From Streptomyces sp. NBC_01549 (GTDB taxonomy: Bacteria > Actinomycetota > Actinomycetes > Streptomycetales > Streptomycetaceae): DNA of 64,000 nucleotides. Shown here piece by piece: positions 44,814 through 53,968 of this stretch. The position numbers were made by a program, and so were the translations under genes. Under the pieces are notes generated by a model that was not told the DNA's origin, did no database searches, and saw only the letters and a list, made by a program, of their open reading frames with translations. The stretch is taken from contig NZ_JAPEPW010000001.1 in assembly GCF_026339955.1 (NCBI RefSeq), positions 2,382,501 to 2,446,500 on the forward strand. Direction: 5' to 3'. Each line of letters begins with the position of its first letter. Positions within the stretch are counted from its first letter, which is position 1.

Positions 44814-45742
44814 CGGTCGCTCCCGTCGTCGGGCAGGGTCGCGCCGTCGGCGAGTACCCCGAGGAGGTCCTCGGCGAGTTCCGGCTTCAGCAGTCCGTGG
44901 GCCAGCGCCCGGTCGGCGGTCGCGCGGGCCATCGCGAGATAGCCGGCGACGGTTCCCGGGGCGTGCTTGCGCAGTTCGGCCACGTGCGCGGCGACCGTGC
45001 CCGCGTCCCCGCGCGCGACGGGCCCGGTGAGGGCGGCGTCGCCCGACCTGAGGGCGTTGTCGAGGGCGGCGCCGAGCAGCGGGCCGAGCATCCGGTCGGG
45101 GGCCTCCACGCCGGCGGTGCGCAGCAGTTCCATGGACTCGGCGACCAGGGTCACCAGGTGGTTGGCGCCGAGCGCGAGAGCCGCGTGGTACAGCGGGCGG
45201 GACTCCTCCGCGATCCACTCGGGCTCGCCGCCCATCTCGATGACCAGGGCCTCGGCGGCCAGGCGCAGCTGTTCGGGCGCGGTGACCCCGAAGGAGCATC
45301 CGGCGAGCCGCTGCACGTCCACCGGGGTGCCGGTGAACGTCATGGCGGGGTGCAGCGCGAGCGGCAGGGCGCCCGCCCTGAGCGCCGGGTCGAGCACTCG
45401 CGCGCCGTACCGCCCGGAGGTGTGCACCAGCAGCTGTCCGGGCCGGATGGCGCCCGTCTCGGCGAGCCCCTCGACGAGCCCGGGCAGGGCGTCGTCCGGG
45501 ACGGTCAGCAGGACCAGGTCGGAGCGCTCCATGACCTGCGCCGGGGAGAGCAGCGGCACGTCGGGCAGGAGCAGCGCGGCGCGCCGCCTGGAGGCGTCGG
45601 ACACCCCGGAGACGGCCACCGGACGGTGCCCGGCGAGCTGGAGGGCCGCGGCGAGGGCGGGGCCGACGCGGCCCGCGCCGACAACGCCGACGGTGAGCCG
45701 CGCGGGGCGGTCCTTGGGGTCTGGCTGGGGGAATGTACTCAC
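44810..45742 (-). CDS. Rossmann-like/DUF2520 NADP-dependent oxidoreductase-like protein
   Basis: Protein of 310 aa. The N-terminal Rossmann fold has [39 protein letters not shown] and [20 protein letters not shown]2520 follows (~140-300, [17 protein letters not shown] and [20 protein letters not shown]). It shares fold with ProC/PanE-type reductases. Operon position directly ahead of panC suggests a role in pantoate supply, possibly ketopantoate reduction; this is inference. GTG 45742 is the start. Confidence 0.85.
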   Translation of the reverse strand: MSTFPQPDPKDRPARLTVGVVGAGRVGPALAAALQLAGHRPVAVSGVSDASRRRAALLLPDVPLLSPAQVMERSDLVLLTVPDDALPGLVEGLAETGAIRPGQLLVHTSGRYGARVLDPALRAGALPLALHPAMTFTGTPVDVQRLAGCSFGVTAPEQLRLAAEALVIEMGGEPEWIAEESRPLYHAALALGANHLVTLVAESMELLRTAGVEAPDRMLGPLLGAALDNALRSGDAALTGPVARGDAGTVAAHVAELRKHAPGTVAGYLAMARATADRALAHGLLKPELAEDLLGVLADGATLPDDGSDR

Positions 45743-45915
45743 TCGACGGCGGCCTTCCGTTCCAGTCCGCTCGGGGTACCGGACGATTTCTCGTCATGTT
45801 AACGCGATTGGTTCGAGCGCCGTTTTCGTTGTCCACAGGCTGTGGGTTTCCGCAGGTCGCGGGGGGTGGGGAAATCGGGGTGCCGAGGCGGGGCGGCGCG
45901 CGGCATCATCCGGGG

Positions 45916-47133
45916 ATGAGCGATACGGCGGAAGCGACGGCGGGGCAGGACCCGGAGACGGCGGGCCAGGACCCGGAGAGTGCGGGCCAGGACCCGCACG
46001 ACGCGGCCGAGCGGCTGCGGGAGCGGCGGGGTGCCGCGCTGCGGGCGGCCCGGCGCCTGCTGTGGCGGCCCAGCCACCTGCACACGGTGCGGACACGGCT
46101 GGCCTGGCTGAACAACGGCGCCGAAGGCGTGTACGACCTCGACCGCCCCGTCGACCTGTACGGCGACCAGATCGTCGAGACCCTGGAGGAGCGGGTCGCG
46201 GGCCTGCTCGGCAAGGAGGCGGCCGCCTTCTTCCCCACCGGCACCATGGCCCAGCAGGTCGCCCTGCGCTGCTGGGCGGGCCGCACCGGGAACCCGACCG
46301 TCGCGCTTCATGCGCTCGGCCACCCCGAGGTCCATGAACGGCATGCGTTCAGCCAGGTCAGCGGCCTGCGCCCGGTGCGGGTGACCGACGAGCCCCGGCT
46401 TCCCACCGCCGAGGAGGTACGGGATTTCGAGGAACCCTTCGGGGCGCTGCTGCTCGAACTGCCTCTCAGGGACGCCGGTTTTGTGCTGCCCTCCTGGGAG
46501 GAGCTGTCCCGGGTCGTGGAGGCCGCCCGGGACCGTGACGCGGTGGTCCACTTCGACGGCGCCCGCCTGTGGGAGTGCACGACGCACTTCGGCCGCCCTC
46601 TGGACGAGATCGCGGGCCTCGCGGACAGCGTGTACGTGTCGTTCTACAAGTCGCTCGAAGGCTTCGGCGGGGCGGCGATCGCGGGCCCGAAGACGCTGAT
46701 CGACGAGGCGAAGACCTGGCGGCACCGGTACGGCGGCATGATCCTCCAGCAGTTCCCCACCGTCCTCGCCGCGCTCATCGGCCTGGAGCGGGAGCTGCCC
46801 CGCCTGCCGGAGTACGTGGCCCACGCGCGCGTGGTCGCCGCCGCTCTGCGCGAGGGGTTCGCGGAGGCCAAGGTCCCCTGGGCGCGCGTCCACCCGGAGG
46901 AGCCACACACCCATCAGTTCCAGGTCTGGCTGCCGTACGACCCCGACGTTCTCACGGACGCGGCCCTGCGGCAGACCGAGGAGACGAAGACCTCGCTCTT
47001 CTCCCAGAGCTGGATGCGGGGCGGTCCGGGGCTCGCGCTCACCGAGGTCACGGTGGCGGCGCCCGGCCTGGAGTGGACGGCGGAGGACGTACGGGCGGCC
47101 GTCCGGGAGTTCGTGGAGCGACTGCCCGGCTGA
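45916..47133 (+). CDS. PLP-dependent beta-eliminating lyase / threonine aldolase family
   Basis: Fold-type I PLP enzyme of 405 aa (Beta_elim_lyase). Visible are the AAAFFPTGTMAQQVALRCWA cofactor-binding start, VVHFDGARLWECTTHFGRP with the PLP Asp, and VYVSFYKSLEGFGGAAIAG with the Schiff-base Lys. This is the low-specificity threonine aldolase layout, cleaving L-threonine to glycine and acetaldehyde or related beta-hydroxy amino acids. Residues ~8-28 hold a repeated AGQDPE motif. The start follows CATCAT-N6-ATG, possibly leaderless. It is divergent from the panC operon. Confidence 0.88.
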   Translation: MSDTAEATAGQDPETAGQDPESAGQDPHDAAERLRERRGAALRAARRLLWRPSHLHTVRTRLAWLNNGAEGVYDLDRPVDLYGDQIVETLEERVAGLLGKEAAAFFPTGTMAQQVALRCWAGRTGNPTVALHALGHPEVHERHAFSQVSGLRPVRVTDEPRLPTAEEVRDFEEPFGALLLELPLRDAGFVLPSWEELSRVVEAARDRDAVVHFDGARLWECTTHFGRPLDEIAGLADSVYVSFYKSLEGFGGAAIAGPKTLIDEAKTWRHRYGGMILQQFPTVLAALIGLERELPRLPEYVAHARVVAAALREGFAEAKVPWARVHPEEPHTHQFQVWLPYDPDVLTDAALRQTEETKTSLFSQSWMRGGPGLALTEVTVAAPGLEWTAEDVRAAVREFVERLPG

Positions 47134-47197
47134 CCCCGCGCGAAGACCGGCGACGGGCTGTGATCCCGGATCGCGACCGTCTTGCGCGGCCGCCGCC

Positions 47198-47222
47198 CCG
47201 ATTGACGGTCGCCGTCAATCGG
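47198..47222. promoter_or_regulatory. 25-bp palindromic operator upstream of the ArsR/DUF5937 gene
   Basis: CCGATTGACGG-TCG-CCGTCAATCGG is a perfect 11-bp inverted repeat with a 3-base centre, 37 bases before the start at 47260. It is the probable autoregulatory site of the ArsR-type protein. Confidence 0.7.
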
Positions 47223-47259
47223 CGGCGGCGTTGTCGGTGGCGGGGTGCACCATGAGGTC

Positions 47260-48366
47260 ATGAGCGTGCGCATCGACGTCACCGGGCTGCGGCAGGAGCG
47301 GATCTCCGTCGTGCCGTCGCCCCTGGCCGAGCTCTGCATGGCGCTGCACGCGCTGTCCGAGCCGGGTCACCACCCCGGGCTGCAGGGCTGGGCGACCGGC
47401 GTGACAGCCCGGCTCGACTCGCATCTCGCGGACCGGATGTGCGAGGCCGACTTCCTGTGGCGGACGACGTTCTCGGACCTGTTCCTGCCGTACGCGGGGA
47501 TTCCCGGCGGGACCACGCTCCCGGGCGCCACGCTCGCCGAGGAGCTGGACCTGCTGGACAAGCTGACCGACGAGCAGTTCGTGGACGCCGCCCTGGAGTT
47601 CACCTGCGCGCTTCCGTACGCGGCGCCGGGCCGGGACACGCTCTCCGACCCCGAGTTGCAGCGGCGCGCCCTGGAGCTGGCCGCCGCGCGCGGACCCCAG
47701 CAGGTGCGGTTCAGCAAGCGGCTGCTGGACGATCCGCCGCAGATCCGGGCATGGCTGCGGCAGTTCCTGGAGGACTGCGACGAGGCCTTCTTCGCCGAGA
47801 CCTGGTCCCGGCTGCGCCACCAGCTCGCGGCGGACGCCCGCCACAAGACGGACCTCCTGCGGCACAAGGGCCTGGCCGAGGCCGTGGCCTCGGTGTCCCC
47901 GGCGATGACGCTCGACGAGACCGGCCGGACGATCACGGTCGACAAGCTGGGCCAGGGCCAGACGGCCACCGGGGAGGGCGGGCTCCTCCTCGTGCCGACC
48001 AGTCTCGGCTGGCCGCACCTGATGGTGCTGCACCGCTACGGCTGGCAGCCGGTGCTGCACTACCCGGTCGGTTCCCCGGAGCTCGCTGCACCGTTCTCGC
48101 TGGAGCAGCTGACCCTGCGGATGACAGCCCTGTCCCATCCGGTCCGGATGCGGATCTGCCGCAGTCTGGCCCGCAGCGCGTTCACGACGGGTGAGCTGGC
48201 GCAGGTGAACGGGATGACGGCCCCGGAGATATCCCGGCACCTGGGCGTGCTCAAGAAGGCGGGCCTGATCACCACGAGGCGCCGCGGGCGGTACGTGCTG
48301 CACCAGCTGGACGTCAGTGTCGTGGCCCGGCTGGGCAGCGACTTCCTGGAGGGCATCCTGCGCTGA
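47260..48366 (+). CDS. DUF5937 / ArsR-family transcriptional regulator
   Basis: Regulator of 368 aa. The N-terminal ~260 residues are DUF5937-like (VRIDVTGLRQERISVVPSPL, ELCMALHALSEPGHHPG). The C-terminal ~80 form an ArsR winged helix (MTALSHPVRMRICRSLARSA, FTTGELAQVNGMTAPEISRH, LGVLKKAGLITTRRRGRYV). It has no ArsR metal-binding Cys pair in the recognition helix, so the signal is probably not arsenic. ATG 47260 follows GAGG. A strong palindrome upstream suggests autoregulation. No target gene is adjacent on the same strand. Confidence 0.88.
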   Translation: MSVRIDVTGLRQERISVVPSPLAELCMALHALSEPGHHPGLQGWATGVTARLDSHLADRMCEADFLWRTTFSDLFLPYAGIPGGTTLPGATLAEELDLLDKLTDEQFVDAALEFTCALPYAAPGRDTLSDPELQRRALELAAARGPQQVRFSKRLLDDPPQIRAWLRQFLEDCDEAFFAETWSRLRHQLAADARHKTDLLRHKGLAEAVASVSPAMTLDETGRTITVDKLGQGQTATGEGGLLLVPTSLGWPHLMVLHRYGWQPVLHYPVGSPELAAPFSLEQLTLRMTALSHPVRMRICRSLARSAFTTGELAQVNGMTAPEISRHLGVLKKAGLITTRRRGRYVLHQLDVSVVARLGSDFLEGILR

Positions 48367-48420
48367 GCCCGGCAGCACCACGCCGAACCCGACGCCCCCG
48401 TTGTCCGGCGCCGCGGAGGA

Positions 48421-49053
48421 TCAGTCGAACCGGATGTGCTTGGCGCCGGTCCACGCCCGCCGCAGCCGCCCCCGCACCACCCCGTCCGTGTTCGGCCTCA
48501 GCGTCAGCCCCGCGAGCACGGCGATCCGGTCGGCCGTCTTGGCGACCGTCGTGTGATCGGTCCACAGGTGCTCCGCGAACTCCGGCTCGCGCAGCCGCTC
48601 CAGGCAGTCGTCGAGCTGCCGCACGGCCCAGCTCTCGCGCCGCAGCGGGGCGTCCTTCCCCGCGACGTACTGAAGGAGGTGTCCGAAGCCGCGCTCGCGC
48701 AGCCGCTTCAGCACGGTCTCGCGCTCGGCGAGGAGCGCGAAGTGCCGTACGTCGTGGCCCAGTTCGGTCAGTCGCCCGACCGTCTCCTCGAAATAGCGGG
48801 CGTTGGTGACCGTCATGGGGGCGATGACCACGCCGTCGTGTTTGCCGAGGGCGAGGTCGAGCACCTCGACCACCCCCTGCCGCCAGGACGCCAAGTCCTG
48901 GAAGTTCCCGCGCAGTTCGGGCGGCAGCATGCGGCGCAGACCGAAACCGACGTCTTCCGGGTCGCAGACGACGCTGCCCGGCAGCCGTCGCTGGATCTCG
49001 TGTGCGGTCTGTGTCTTTCCGCCCCCGAAAGGGCCGTTGATCCACAGGAGCAT
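48421..49053 (-). CDS. TmrB-like AAA ATPase (nucleotide kinase-like)
   Basis: Protein of 210 aa closely resembling Bacillus TmrB, an ATP-binding protein that confers tunicamycin resistance. It shows P-loop WINGPFGGGKTQTA, CDPEDVGFGLRRMLPPEL, VVIAPMTVTNARYFEETVGR and the C-terminal PNTDGVVRGRLRRAWTGAKH. A nucleoside-monophosphate kinase fold is expected. TmrB acts by binding tunicamycin in the membrane; whether this homologue does is not known. The ATG at 49053 starts immediately at the beta-strand. It stands alone between the ArsR gene and a two-component system. Confidence 0.85.
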   Translation of the reverse strand: MLLWINGPFGGGKTQTAHEIQRRLPGSVVCDPEDVGFGLRRMLPPELRGNFQDLASWRQGVVEVLDLALGKHDGVVIAPMTVTNARYFEETVGRLTELGHDVRHFALLAERETVLKRLRERGFGHLLQYVAGKDAPLRRESWAVRQLDDCLERLREPEFAEHLWTDHTTVAKTADRIAVLAGLTLRPNTDGVVRGRLRRAWTGAKHIRFD

Positions 49054-49102
49054 GCGCAGACCTTAGTGGACCCCGGTCACGCCGCGGTCACGCAACCGAC
49101 CA

Positions 49103-49774
49103 TCAGCGTTGCCCGCCCGCCCGTACGAGCCCCGTCTCGTAGGCGAGGACCACCACCTGCACCCGGTCCCGCAGCCCCAGCTTGGTCAGGATGCGCCCCA
49201 CGTGCGTCTTCACAGTGGCCTCGGACAGCACGAGCCGGGCCGCGATCTCGCCGTTCGACAGGCCCTGCGCGACCAGCATCATCACCTCGCGCTCACGGTC
49301 GGTGAGCCGCTCCAGCTCCTTGTGCTGAGGCTCCTTGCCGGCGTTGGGCAGCATCGGCGCGAAGCGGTCGAGCAGGCGCCGGGTGGTGGAGGGCGCGACC
49401 ACCGCGTCACCGCTGTGCACGGAGCGGATGGCGGCGAGCAGCTCGCCGGGCGGCACGTCTTTGAGCATGAAGCCGGAGGCGCCCGCCTTCAGCCCGGAGA
49501 AGGCGTACTCGTCGAGGTCGAAGGTGGTGAGGATCAGCACCTTCGGAGGGTTGGGATCCGAGCAGATGCGTCGGGTGGTCTCCACACCGTCCAGCTTCGG
49601 CATGCGGACGTCCATCAGCACCACGTCGACCGCCGTCGACCGCAGGACCTGGAGGGCCTCGACGCCGTCGCCCGCCTCGGCCACGACCTCCATGTCCGGC
49701 TGGGCATCGAGCACCATCCGGAAGCCGGTGCGCAGCAGCACCTGGTCGTCGACGAGCATCACGCGGATCGCCAT
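49103..49774 (-). CDS. NarL/LuxR-type response regulator
   Basis: Response regulator of 223 aa. The receiver (~1-120) has VDDQ, phospho-acceptor Asp in DVVLMDVRMPKLDG and the conserved Thr/Lys. A LuxR helix-turn-helix (~150-215) follows, LTDREREVMMLVAQGLSNGE, VLSEATVKTHVGRILTKLGL. It is encoded 91 bp after its kinase on the same strand. ATG 49774 is preferred (GGAAGAG upstream) over ATG 49795. The target genes are not visible. Confidence 0.93.
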   Translation of the reverse strand: MAIRVMLVDDQVLLRTGFRMVLDAQPDMEVVAEAGDGVEALQVLRSTAVDVVLMDVRMPKLDGVETTRRICSDPNPPKVLILTTFDLDEYAFSGLKAGASGFMLKDVPPGELLAAIRSVHSGDAVVAPSTTRRLLDRFAPMLPNAGKEPQHKELERLTDREREVMMLVAQGLSNGEIAARLVLSEATVKTHVGRILTKLGLRDRVQVVVLAYETGLVRAGGQR

Positions 49775-49799
49775 CGGGGTCTCTTCCCTCTCCATCAGC

Positions 49800-49855
49800 G
49801 GTCAAAAGGCTTTAGAACAACGGTTAAAAGGCTTTGGAAATGGCCAAAAGGTATC
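49800..49855 (-). promoter_or_regulatory. Three phased direct repeats between kinase and regulator genes
   Basis: GG(T/C)(C/T)AAAAGG(C/T)... repeats begin at 49800, 49822 and 49842 (GGTCAAAAGGCTTT, GGTTAAAAGGCTTT, GGCCAAAAGGTATC), spaced 22 and 20 bp. Spacing of two helical turns suits a DNA-binding response regulator acting on its own gene. Confidence 0.55.
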
Positions 49856-49865
49856 GTTACAGGTG

Positions 49866-51071
49866 TCAGTGAGCCGGCTTGAGCGGCAGCAGGGCGCTGA
49901 TGCGGAAGCCTCCACCCGGGCGCGGCCCCGCGTCCAGGGTGCCGCCGACCATACCGACACGCTCGCGCATCCCGATCAGGCCGTGCCCCTGGCCGTCGGC
50001 GCCGCCCTCCTCGTACAGCTCGTGGGGCGCGCCCTTGCCGTCGTCCTCGACGAGCAGCCCGAGCCCGTCGTCGAAGTAGACCAGGCGCACGCTCGCGCCC
50101 GCGTTCGGGCCGCCGTGCTTGCGCGTGTTGGTGAGCGCCTCCTGGACGATGCGGTACGCCGTGAGCTCCACCCCGCTGGGCAGCGGGCGCGGGGTGCCCT
50201 CGACCTTGAAGTCGACGGGCAGGCCCGAGGTGCGGCACTGCTCGATGAGGTCGTCGAGCTGTTCGACGTCGGGCTGCGGCACGTACTCACCGCTCTCCTG
50301 GTGCTCGCCGGTGCGCAGCACGCCGAGCAGGCGGCGCATCTCGGCGAGGGCCTGGCGACCGGTCCCGGAGATGGTCTCGAGGGCCTTCCTGGCCTGCTCG
50401 GGGGCGGTGTCCATGACGTACGCGGCACCGTCGGCCTGCACCACCATCACCGAGACGTTGTGCGCGACCACGTCGTGCAGCTCACGGGCGATCCGGGCGC
50501 GCTCGGCGGCGACGGACACCTTGGCCTGCGCCTCGCGCTCCTTCTCCAGACGGGCGGCGCGCTCCTCCAGCTGCGCGAGGTAGGCGCGGCGGGTGCGGAT
50601 GGAGTCGCCGAGGACCCAGGCGAGCGCGAAGGGAACCGTCTGGAAGATCACTATCAGGACGGCGCCCAGCGGGCCCTGATCCTTCAGGGGCCAGCGGAGC
50701 TGCCCGACGGTCGCCGCGCACAGGCCGCCGATCAGCCCGAGGCGCGAAGCCCAGCGGGCACCGTCCGCGGCGACGGTATAGATGATCACCAGCATCGCGA
50801 AGTCCGCAGGCGCCGACGGGACATCCAGGATCACCTGTGCGACACCTGCCACCGCGGCCAGCACCAGCATCTTCTCGGGCATGAGGCGGCGCAGCGCGAC
50901 GACCGCGCTCAGTACGACGGCGATCGGGAGCGCCGCGGCGAGCGACCCGCGCTGATCAGCGGCGCCGTTGACATTGCTCAGGCTCACGCCGGAGATCCCG
51001 AGCAGGACGACGGCCCAGAAGCTGTCGACCCATGTCGGGTGCCTGCGGAGGAAGTCATAAAGGCGCTGCAC
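49866..51071 (-). CDS. Sensor histidine kinase, HisKA_3 type
   Basis: Membrane kinase of 401 aa. About five or six transmembrane segments lie in residues ~15-165. They are followed by the coiled-coil YLAQLEERAARLEKEREAQA and the HisKA_3 dimerisation helix with the phosphorylated His in ARELHDVVAHNVSVMVV. The ATPase domain has YRIVQEALTNTRKHG and GHGLIGMRERVGMVG. It has no large extracellular sensor, so the signal is probably within the membrane. It is paired with the NarL-type regulator. Confidence 0.92.
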   Translation of the reverse strand: MQRLYDFLRRHPTWVDSFWAVVLLGISGVSLSNVNGAADQRGSLAAALPIAVVLSAVVALRRLMPEKMLVLAAVAGVAQVILDVPSAPADFAMLVIIYTVAADGARWASRLGLIGGLCAATVGQLRWPLKDQGPLGAVLIVIFQTVPFALAWVLGDSIRTRRAYLAQLEERAARLEKEREAQAKVSVAAERARIARELHDVVAHNVSVMVVQADGAAYVMDTAPEQARKALETISGTGRQALAEMRRLLGVLRTGEHQESGEYVPQPDVEQLDDLIEQCRTSGLPVDFKVEGTPRPLPSGVELTAYRIVQEALTNTRKHGGPNAGASVRLVYFDDGLGLLVEDDGKGAPHELYEEGGADGQGHGLIGMRERVGMVGGTLDAGPRPGGGFRISALLPLKPAH

Positions 51072-51201
51072 GTAACCCAGAGTAGGGAAGCACGCAGCGT
51101 GCAGGGGTCAACCGGAGGGTCGATCCGCGAAGGGCGCTCGTACTCCCCAAGGTGGATGCTCCCCCGTCCGAGACGGATAGTGCCCGTCTTTCGACAGGGC
51201 C

Positions 51202-51207
51202 TAGCCT
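51202..51207 (+). promoter_or_regulatory. -10 box TAGCCT of a leaderless gene
   Basis: TAGCCT is followed by six bases and the GTG at 51214, with no Shine-Dalgarno. Confidence 0.5.
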
Positions 51208-51213
51208 GGCCCG

Positions 51214-52317
51214 GTGAGGCGTGTGGGGACAGGTGAGTGGCGAGGTTGGCGCGAGGCGACGGAGGAGGCCCTGTACGGGCCCTGCGGCTTCTATCGCGGG
51301 CCCGAGGGGCCGGCCGGCCACTTCCGTACGTCGGTGCACGCGTCCCCGCTGTTCGCCGCGGCCGTGGCCCGGCTGCTGTGCCGGGTCGACGAGGCCCTCG
51401 GCCGCCCCGCCGAGCTCGCCTTCGTGGACATGGCGGCGGGCCGCGGTGAGCTGGTGGCCGCCGTCCTCGCCGCGCTCCCTGCCGAAGTGGCCTCCCGCGC
51501 GCGCGGGTACGCCGTCGAACGTGCCGACCGCCCCGCCGGTCTCGATCACCGGGTCGAGTGGCTCACTCGGCCCCCGGAGGGGATCACCGGGCTGCTGTTC
51601 GCCAACGAGTGGCTGGACAACGTGCCGGTGGAGGTGGCGGAGGTGGACGCGACGGGCGTACCCCGGCTGGTTCTCGTACGGGATGACGACGGGGCCGAGC
51701 GCCTGGGTGACCCCGTGGCCGGGGCGGAGGCGGAGTGGCTGCGGAGGTGGTGGCCCCTGGCCCCCGAAGAGGCGCCTTTCCCAGGGACGCCCTCCGAAGA
51801 GGCGCCCTTCGAGGGGGCCCGCGCCGAGATCGGCCTCCCCAGGGACACCGCCTGGGCCAGTGCGGTCGCCTCCCTGGACCGGGGTCTCGCCGTCGCTGTC
51901 GACTACGCGCACTTCGCCGCGGCGCGCCCGCCCTACGGGACGCTCACCGGCTTCCGCGAGGGCAGGGAGACGGTGCCCGTCCCGGACGGTTCGTGCGACA
52001 TCACGGCGCATGTGGCGCTGGACGCCTGCGCGCTGCCCGGGGGGCGCGTGGTGACCCAGCGGGCGGCACTGCGCGCGCTCGGCATAAGCGGCGCCCGGCC
52101 GGCGCTCACGCTCGCCGCCAAGGACCCCGCCGCCTACGTACGCGCTCTCGCCGGGGCGGGGGAGGCCGCCGAGCTCACCGCGACCGGCGGCCTGGGCGAC
52201 TTCGGCTGGCTCCTCCAGCCGGTGGGAATTGCGAACCCGATGATCGACGGCCCGCTCGCCGACGCTCCACCGGCCGACGGCCTACTTGTCGATGTCCCCG
52301 ACCACGAAGAACAGTGA
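51214..52317 (+). CDS. MidA/NDUFAF7-family SAM methyltransferase (COG1565)
   Basis: Protein of 367 aa. SAM motif I is [19 protein letters not shown] and the family hallmark is [18 protein letters not shown], with a C-terminal [12 protein letters not shown] segment. Mitochondrial members (MidA/NDUFAF7) methylate an arginine of NDUFS2, the NuoD homologue, during complex I assembly. The stop overlaps the convergent nuoD gene by 36 bp, a suggestive pairing. Residues ~180-205 contain a duplicated EEAPF...P segment. Confidence 0.88.
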   Translation: MRRVGTGEWRGWREATEEALYGPCGFYRGPEGPAGHFRTSVHASPLFAAAVARLLCRVDEALGRPAELAFVDMAAGRGELVAAVLAALPAEVASRARGYAVERADRPAGLDHRVEWLTRPPEGITGLLFANEWLDNVPVEVAEVDATGVPRLVLVRDDDGAERLGDPVAGAEAEWLRRWWPLAPEEAPFPGTPSEEAPFEGARAEIGLPRDTAWASAVASLDRGLAVAVDYAHFAAARPPYGTLTGFREGRETVPVPDGSCDITAHVALDACALPGGRVVTQRAALRALGISGARPALTLAAKDPAAYVRALAGAGEAAELTATGGLGDFGWLLQPVGIANPMIDGPLADAPPADGLLVDVPDHEEQ

Positions 52318-53433
52318 CCCCAAAATCGCCACCATGTCCGCCACCAGCGTCCCGGGCAGCAGCTCCACCAGCGCCTGGATGTTGTTGAACGAGGCCGAGC
52401 GCAGCTTCAGCCGGTACGGCGTCTTCTCGCCCTTGCTGACCAGGTAGTAGCCGTTGATCCCGAGGGGGTTCTCGGTCCAGGCGTAGGTGTGTCCCTCGGG
52501 CGCCTTCAGGACCTTCGGGAGGCGCTGGTTGATCGGCCCGGCCGGAAGGCCCGCGAGCCGGTCGAGGCAGGCGTCGGCCAGATCGAGCGCGTTGTGCGTC
52601 TGCTCCAGGAGGCACTCGAAGCGCGCCAGGCAGTCACCCTCCTGGCGGGTGACGACCTTCAGGGTGTCCTGGAGCTCCCCGTAGGCGAGGTACGGCTCGT
52701 CCCGGCGCAGGTCGAAGTCGACGCCCGAGGCGCGCGCGATCGGCCCGCTCACTCCGTAGGCGTGCACGGCCTCCGGGGCGAGGGTGCCCACGCCCCGCGT
52801 ACGCCCCCGGAAGATCTCGTTGCCGAGCACCAGGTCGTCGTACACGCCCATCCGCGAGCGCAGGGCCGTGACGGCGCCACGCGCGCGGGTGGTCCATCCG
52901 GCGGGGAGGTCCTCCTTGAGACCACCGACGCGGTTGAACATGTAGTGCATGCGCCCGCCGGAGATCTCCTCCATGACGTGCTGGAGTTCCTCGCGCTCCG
53001 TGAAGGCGTAGAAGATGGGGGTGATCCCGCCCAGCTCAAGGGGGTACGAGCCCAGGAACATCAAGTGGTTCAGGACCCGGTTGAGCTCCGCGAGCAGGGT
53101 GCGCATCCACACCGCGCGCTCGGGGACCTCCATGCCGAGCATCCGCTCCACGGCGAGGACCACGCCCAGCTCGTTCGAGAAGGCGGAGAGCCAGTCGTGG
53201 CGGTTGGCGAGCATGACGATCTGGCGGTAGTCACGGGCCTCGAAGAGCTTCTCCGCGCCACGGTGCATATAACCGATCACCGGTTCCGCGTGCTGGATCC
53301 GCTCACCGTCCAGGACCAGCTTCAGCCGCAGCACGCCGTGCGTGGACGGGTGCTGGGGCCCGATGTTGAGCACCATGTCGGTACTCTCCGCGGCGCCGCC
53401 GATACCGACCATGGTCTCCGTCGTAGGAGTCAT
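52282..53433 (-). CDS. nuoD: NADH-quinone oxidoreductase subunit D (orphan copy)
   Basis: 49-kDa-type subunit of complex I peripheral arm, 383 aa. Conserved segments: [77 protein letters not shown], the quinone-site region and the C-terminus [20 protein letters not shown]. No other nuo gene is present in the window, so this is a second NuoD outside the main nuo operon, as S. coelicolor has. ATG 53433 ([10 protein letters not shown]) is chosen; the frame stays open far upstream through the antisense of the PH genes. Confidence 0.94.
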   Translation of the reverse strand: MTPTTETMVGIGGAAESTDMVLNIGPQHPSTHGVLRLKLVLDGERIQHAEPVIGYMHRGAEKLFEARDYRQIVMLANRHDWLSAFSNELGVVLAVERMLGMEVPERAVWMRTLLAELNRVLNHLMFLGSYPLELGGITPIFYAFTEREELQHVMEEISGGRMHYMFNRVGGLKEDLPAGWTTRARGAVTALRSRMGVYDDLVLGNEIFRGRTRGVGTLAPEAVHAYGVSGPIARASGVDFDLRRDEPYLAYGELQDTLKVVTRQEGDCLARFECLLEQTHNALDLADACLDRLAGLPAGPINQRLPKVLKAPEGHTYAWTENPLGINGYYLVSKGEKTPYRLKLRSASFNNIQALVELLPGTLVADMVAILGSLFFVVGDIDK

Positions 53434-53452
53434 GAGGACAGTCTGTCGTACG

Positions 53453-53458
53453 TACCCT
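53453..53458 (+). promoter_or_regulatory. -10 box TACCCT of a leaderless gene
   Basis: TACCCT is followed by six bases and the ATG at 53465, within the 31-bp gap to the divergent nuoD start. The corresponding -35 would fall in the nuoD coding start. Confidence 0.5.
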
Positions 53459-53464
53459 TGCGGC

Positions 53465-53968
53465 ATGGATACGGGGAGCGCGGAGACCGCGGGAAACACG
53501 GCGGCGGAGCCGGTCTGGACCGGACTGCCACCGGGACTGCTGCGGATGCGCCGGCTGCTGCTGGTGGTGTGGCTGGGACTGCTGACGATCGCCCTGGGGC
53601 TGCTTCTCGGGGTGTTCGCCGGCGCCGCGTGGGCGGCCTTCGCGCTGCTGCCGCTCGCCCTGATGGTGTGGGGCTGGCGGATGCTGGGGCGCAACTGGCG
53701 CTCCTGGCGGTACGCCGAGCGCGCGGACGACCTGCTGATCAGCCGGGGTGTGCTGTTCCGCGAGGAGACCGTGGTGCCGTACGGGCGGATGCAGCTGGTC
53801 GAGGTGACCTCCGGGCCCGTGGAGCGGCACTTCGGGCTCGCGAGCGTGCAGCTGCACACGGCGGCCGCCGCGACCGACGCGTGCATCCCGGGTCTGGACC
53901 CGGCCGAGGCCGAGCGGCTGCGCGACCGGCTGACCGAGCTGGGCGAGGCCCGATCGGCGGGGCTGTGA
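53465..53968 (+). CDS. bPH2-domain membrane protein (YdbS-like)
   Basis: Protein of 167 aa with two transmembrane segments ([20 protein letters not shown] and [17 protein letters not shown]) and one C-terminal bacterial PH domain ([40 protein letters not shown]). YdbS-YdbT pairs are found across Gram-positives; in Bacillus they modulate SigW-linked resistance to antimicrobial peptides. The TGA overlaps the GTG of the next gene, so the pair is translationally coupled. Confidence 0.88.
   Translation: MDTGSAETAGNTAAEPVWTGLPPGLLRMRRLLLVVWLGLLTIALGLLLGVFAGAAWAAFALLPLALMVWGWRMLGRNWRSWRYAERADDLLISRGVLFREETVVPYGRMQLVEVTSGPVERHFGLASVQLHTAAAATDACIPGLDPAEAERLRDRLTELGEARSAGL

Noticed and set aside
52489..53964. 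Upstream in-frame extension of the YdbT-like gene (936 codons in total)
   Set aside because: It would run antisense through nuoD and through the YdbS-like gene; the GTG at 53965 with 4-bp overlap is the natural start.
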